From Planctomycetaceae bacterium (GTDB lineage: Bacteria; Planctomycetota; Planctomycetia; Planctomycetales; Planctomycetaceae), in contig JAESQE010000158.1 of the NCBI GenBank assembly GCA_016765335.1, forward strand, positions 1 through 6,551: a DNA stretch of 6,551 bases. The letters run 5' to 3'. Shown here piece by piece: positions 5,963-6,551 of this stretch (position 1 is the first letter of the stretch; each line of letters opens with the position of its first letter). The translations under genes and the position numbers were made by a program. The notes beneath the pieces are model-generated. The model was not told the DNA's origin. It made no database searches and saw only the letters and a list, made by a program, of their open reading frames with translations.

Positions 5963-6551
5963 CGCAATCACACACTCTTGAAAAATCAGTTCCTTCAAGC
6001 ATTCGGATTGAGCCTGTGCAGTGGCAAGTACCTGCGCAGATTCAATCTAAGACAACGCGAGTATGTCATGTCAGCATGTGCCTGACAACAGGTGGGTTAG
6101 AACGTCTTCTTGTGGAGTTTGCTCGGCGAACCAATGCACAGCAGTATGATCTTCAATTTGCAGTTTTAGGTGATATCGGTCAACCAGCGGAAGACATCCG
6201 CGCGATGGCAAAACCGGTAACGCAAATTCAGGCATCGGGTTCAAGTCGCTGGGGGAAGATCACCAAGCTTCGAAGATTATTTATTGATCAGAAGATTGAC
6301 GTTGTTCATTCACACAATACCTACGCACATTTTTATGCCAGTATCGCAGCGTTTCTGGCTGGCGTGCCCGTTGTTCTTAATACGCAACACGGAAGAGGCT
6401 GTGGCGAATCGATGAAGCAGCGAAGTCATTTCTTCCTGGCTAATCGATTAGTACATCAAATTTTGGCTGTTTCAGAAGATAGTGCAAAGATCTGCCAGAG
6501 ACAAGATCCGCTGAGTCGATCGAAAATTGTTCCCTTGTGGAATGGTATCGA
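5959..6551 (+). CDS. GT4-type glycosyltransferase, N-terminal part (runs off the window end)
   Basis: An open frame of 197 complete codons that continues past the window. After a polar leader of about 33 residues comes the GT-B fold N-terminal domain: RVCHVSMCLTTGGLERLLVE (34-53), whose TGGLERL is the GGxER donor-side loop typical of GT4 enzymes; then DVVHSHNTYAHFYASIAAF (114-132) with the usual VVHSHN strand; VVLNTQHG (138-145); the LAVSEDSA segment (169-176); and KIVPLWNGI (189-197), the start of the NGID linker to the C-terminal domain. Such enzymes add a sugar from a nucleotide donor to a lipid-linked acceptor at the cytoplasmic face of the membrane. The catalytic E-x7-E region of the C-terminal domain lies outside the window, so donor and linkage cannot be suggested. 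Translation is coupled to the acetyltransferase, placing it in the same polysaccharide operon. Confidence 0.88.
   Translation, partial: MTQSHTLEKSVPSSIRIEPVQWQVPAQIQSKTTRVCHVSMCLTTGGLERLLVEFARRTNAQQYDLQFAVLGDIGQPAEDIRAMAKPVTQIQASGSSRWGKITKLRRLFIDQKIDVVHSHNTYAHFYASIAAFLAGVPVVLNTQHGRGCGESMKQRSHFFLANRLVHQILAVSEDSAKICQRQDPLSRSKIVPLWNGI

Overview
The window looks like one edge of a surface or exopolysaccharide biosynthesis locus in a Gram-negative-type bacterium. The gene mix is an O-antigen ligase/polymerase-type membrane protein, a Wzx-type flippase, a CelD/FemAB-like acetyltransferase and a GT4 glycosyltransferase. Together with the moderate, slightly AT-leaning base composition and the style of the dehydrogenase, it reminds me of the Planctomycetota. 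That assignment is an impression from protein character, not a proof: no rRNA or other marker gene is present.

Minus-strand block (42-1495): two genes read leftwards with a 26-base gap and probably form an operon. Upstream is a 320-residue zinc-dependent medium-chain dehydrogenase, and downstream is a 154-residue DinB/YfiT-fold protein with the His triad of the metal site. Both have recognisable Shine-Dalgarno sequences. Neither has an evident link to polysaccharide synthesis.

Divergent intergenic region (1496-1839, 344 bases): it separates the two transcription directions and holds no convincing gene. It does carry an octamer (TTTGGTGA) present three times, a perfect 7-base inverted repeat with a 4-base loop, a 6-base inverted repeat around TTGATCAA, and a period-10 direct repeat. 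It is the natural place for promoters and operators of both blocks.

Plus-strand block (1840 to the window end): (i) an O-antigen ligase/Wzy-like membrane protein split by an in-frame TAA (2848-2850) from its apparent C-terminal 99 residues, with no frame change; (ii) a 499-residue Wzx-type flippase starting at GTG; (iii) a 396-residue acetyltransferase of the CelD/FemAB-like fold with a strong ribosome binding site; (iv) a GT4 glycosyltransferase starting inside the stop codon of (iii) (ATGA overlap) and running off the window end. A consistent model is that cytoplasmic glycosyltransferases build a lipid-linked oligosaccharide, the acetyltransferase modifies a sugar or another component, the flippase moves the repeat unit across the inner membrane, and the ligase/polymerase joins it outside.

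The most noteworthy observation is the nonsense codon in the ligase/polymerase gene. If real, the strain may lack the last step of this pathway, or the protein may work as two polypeptides.
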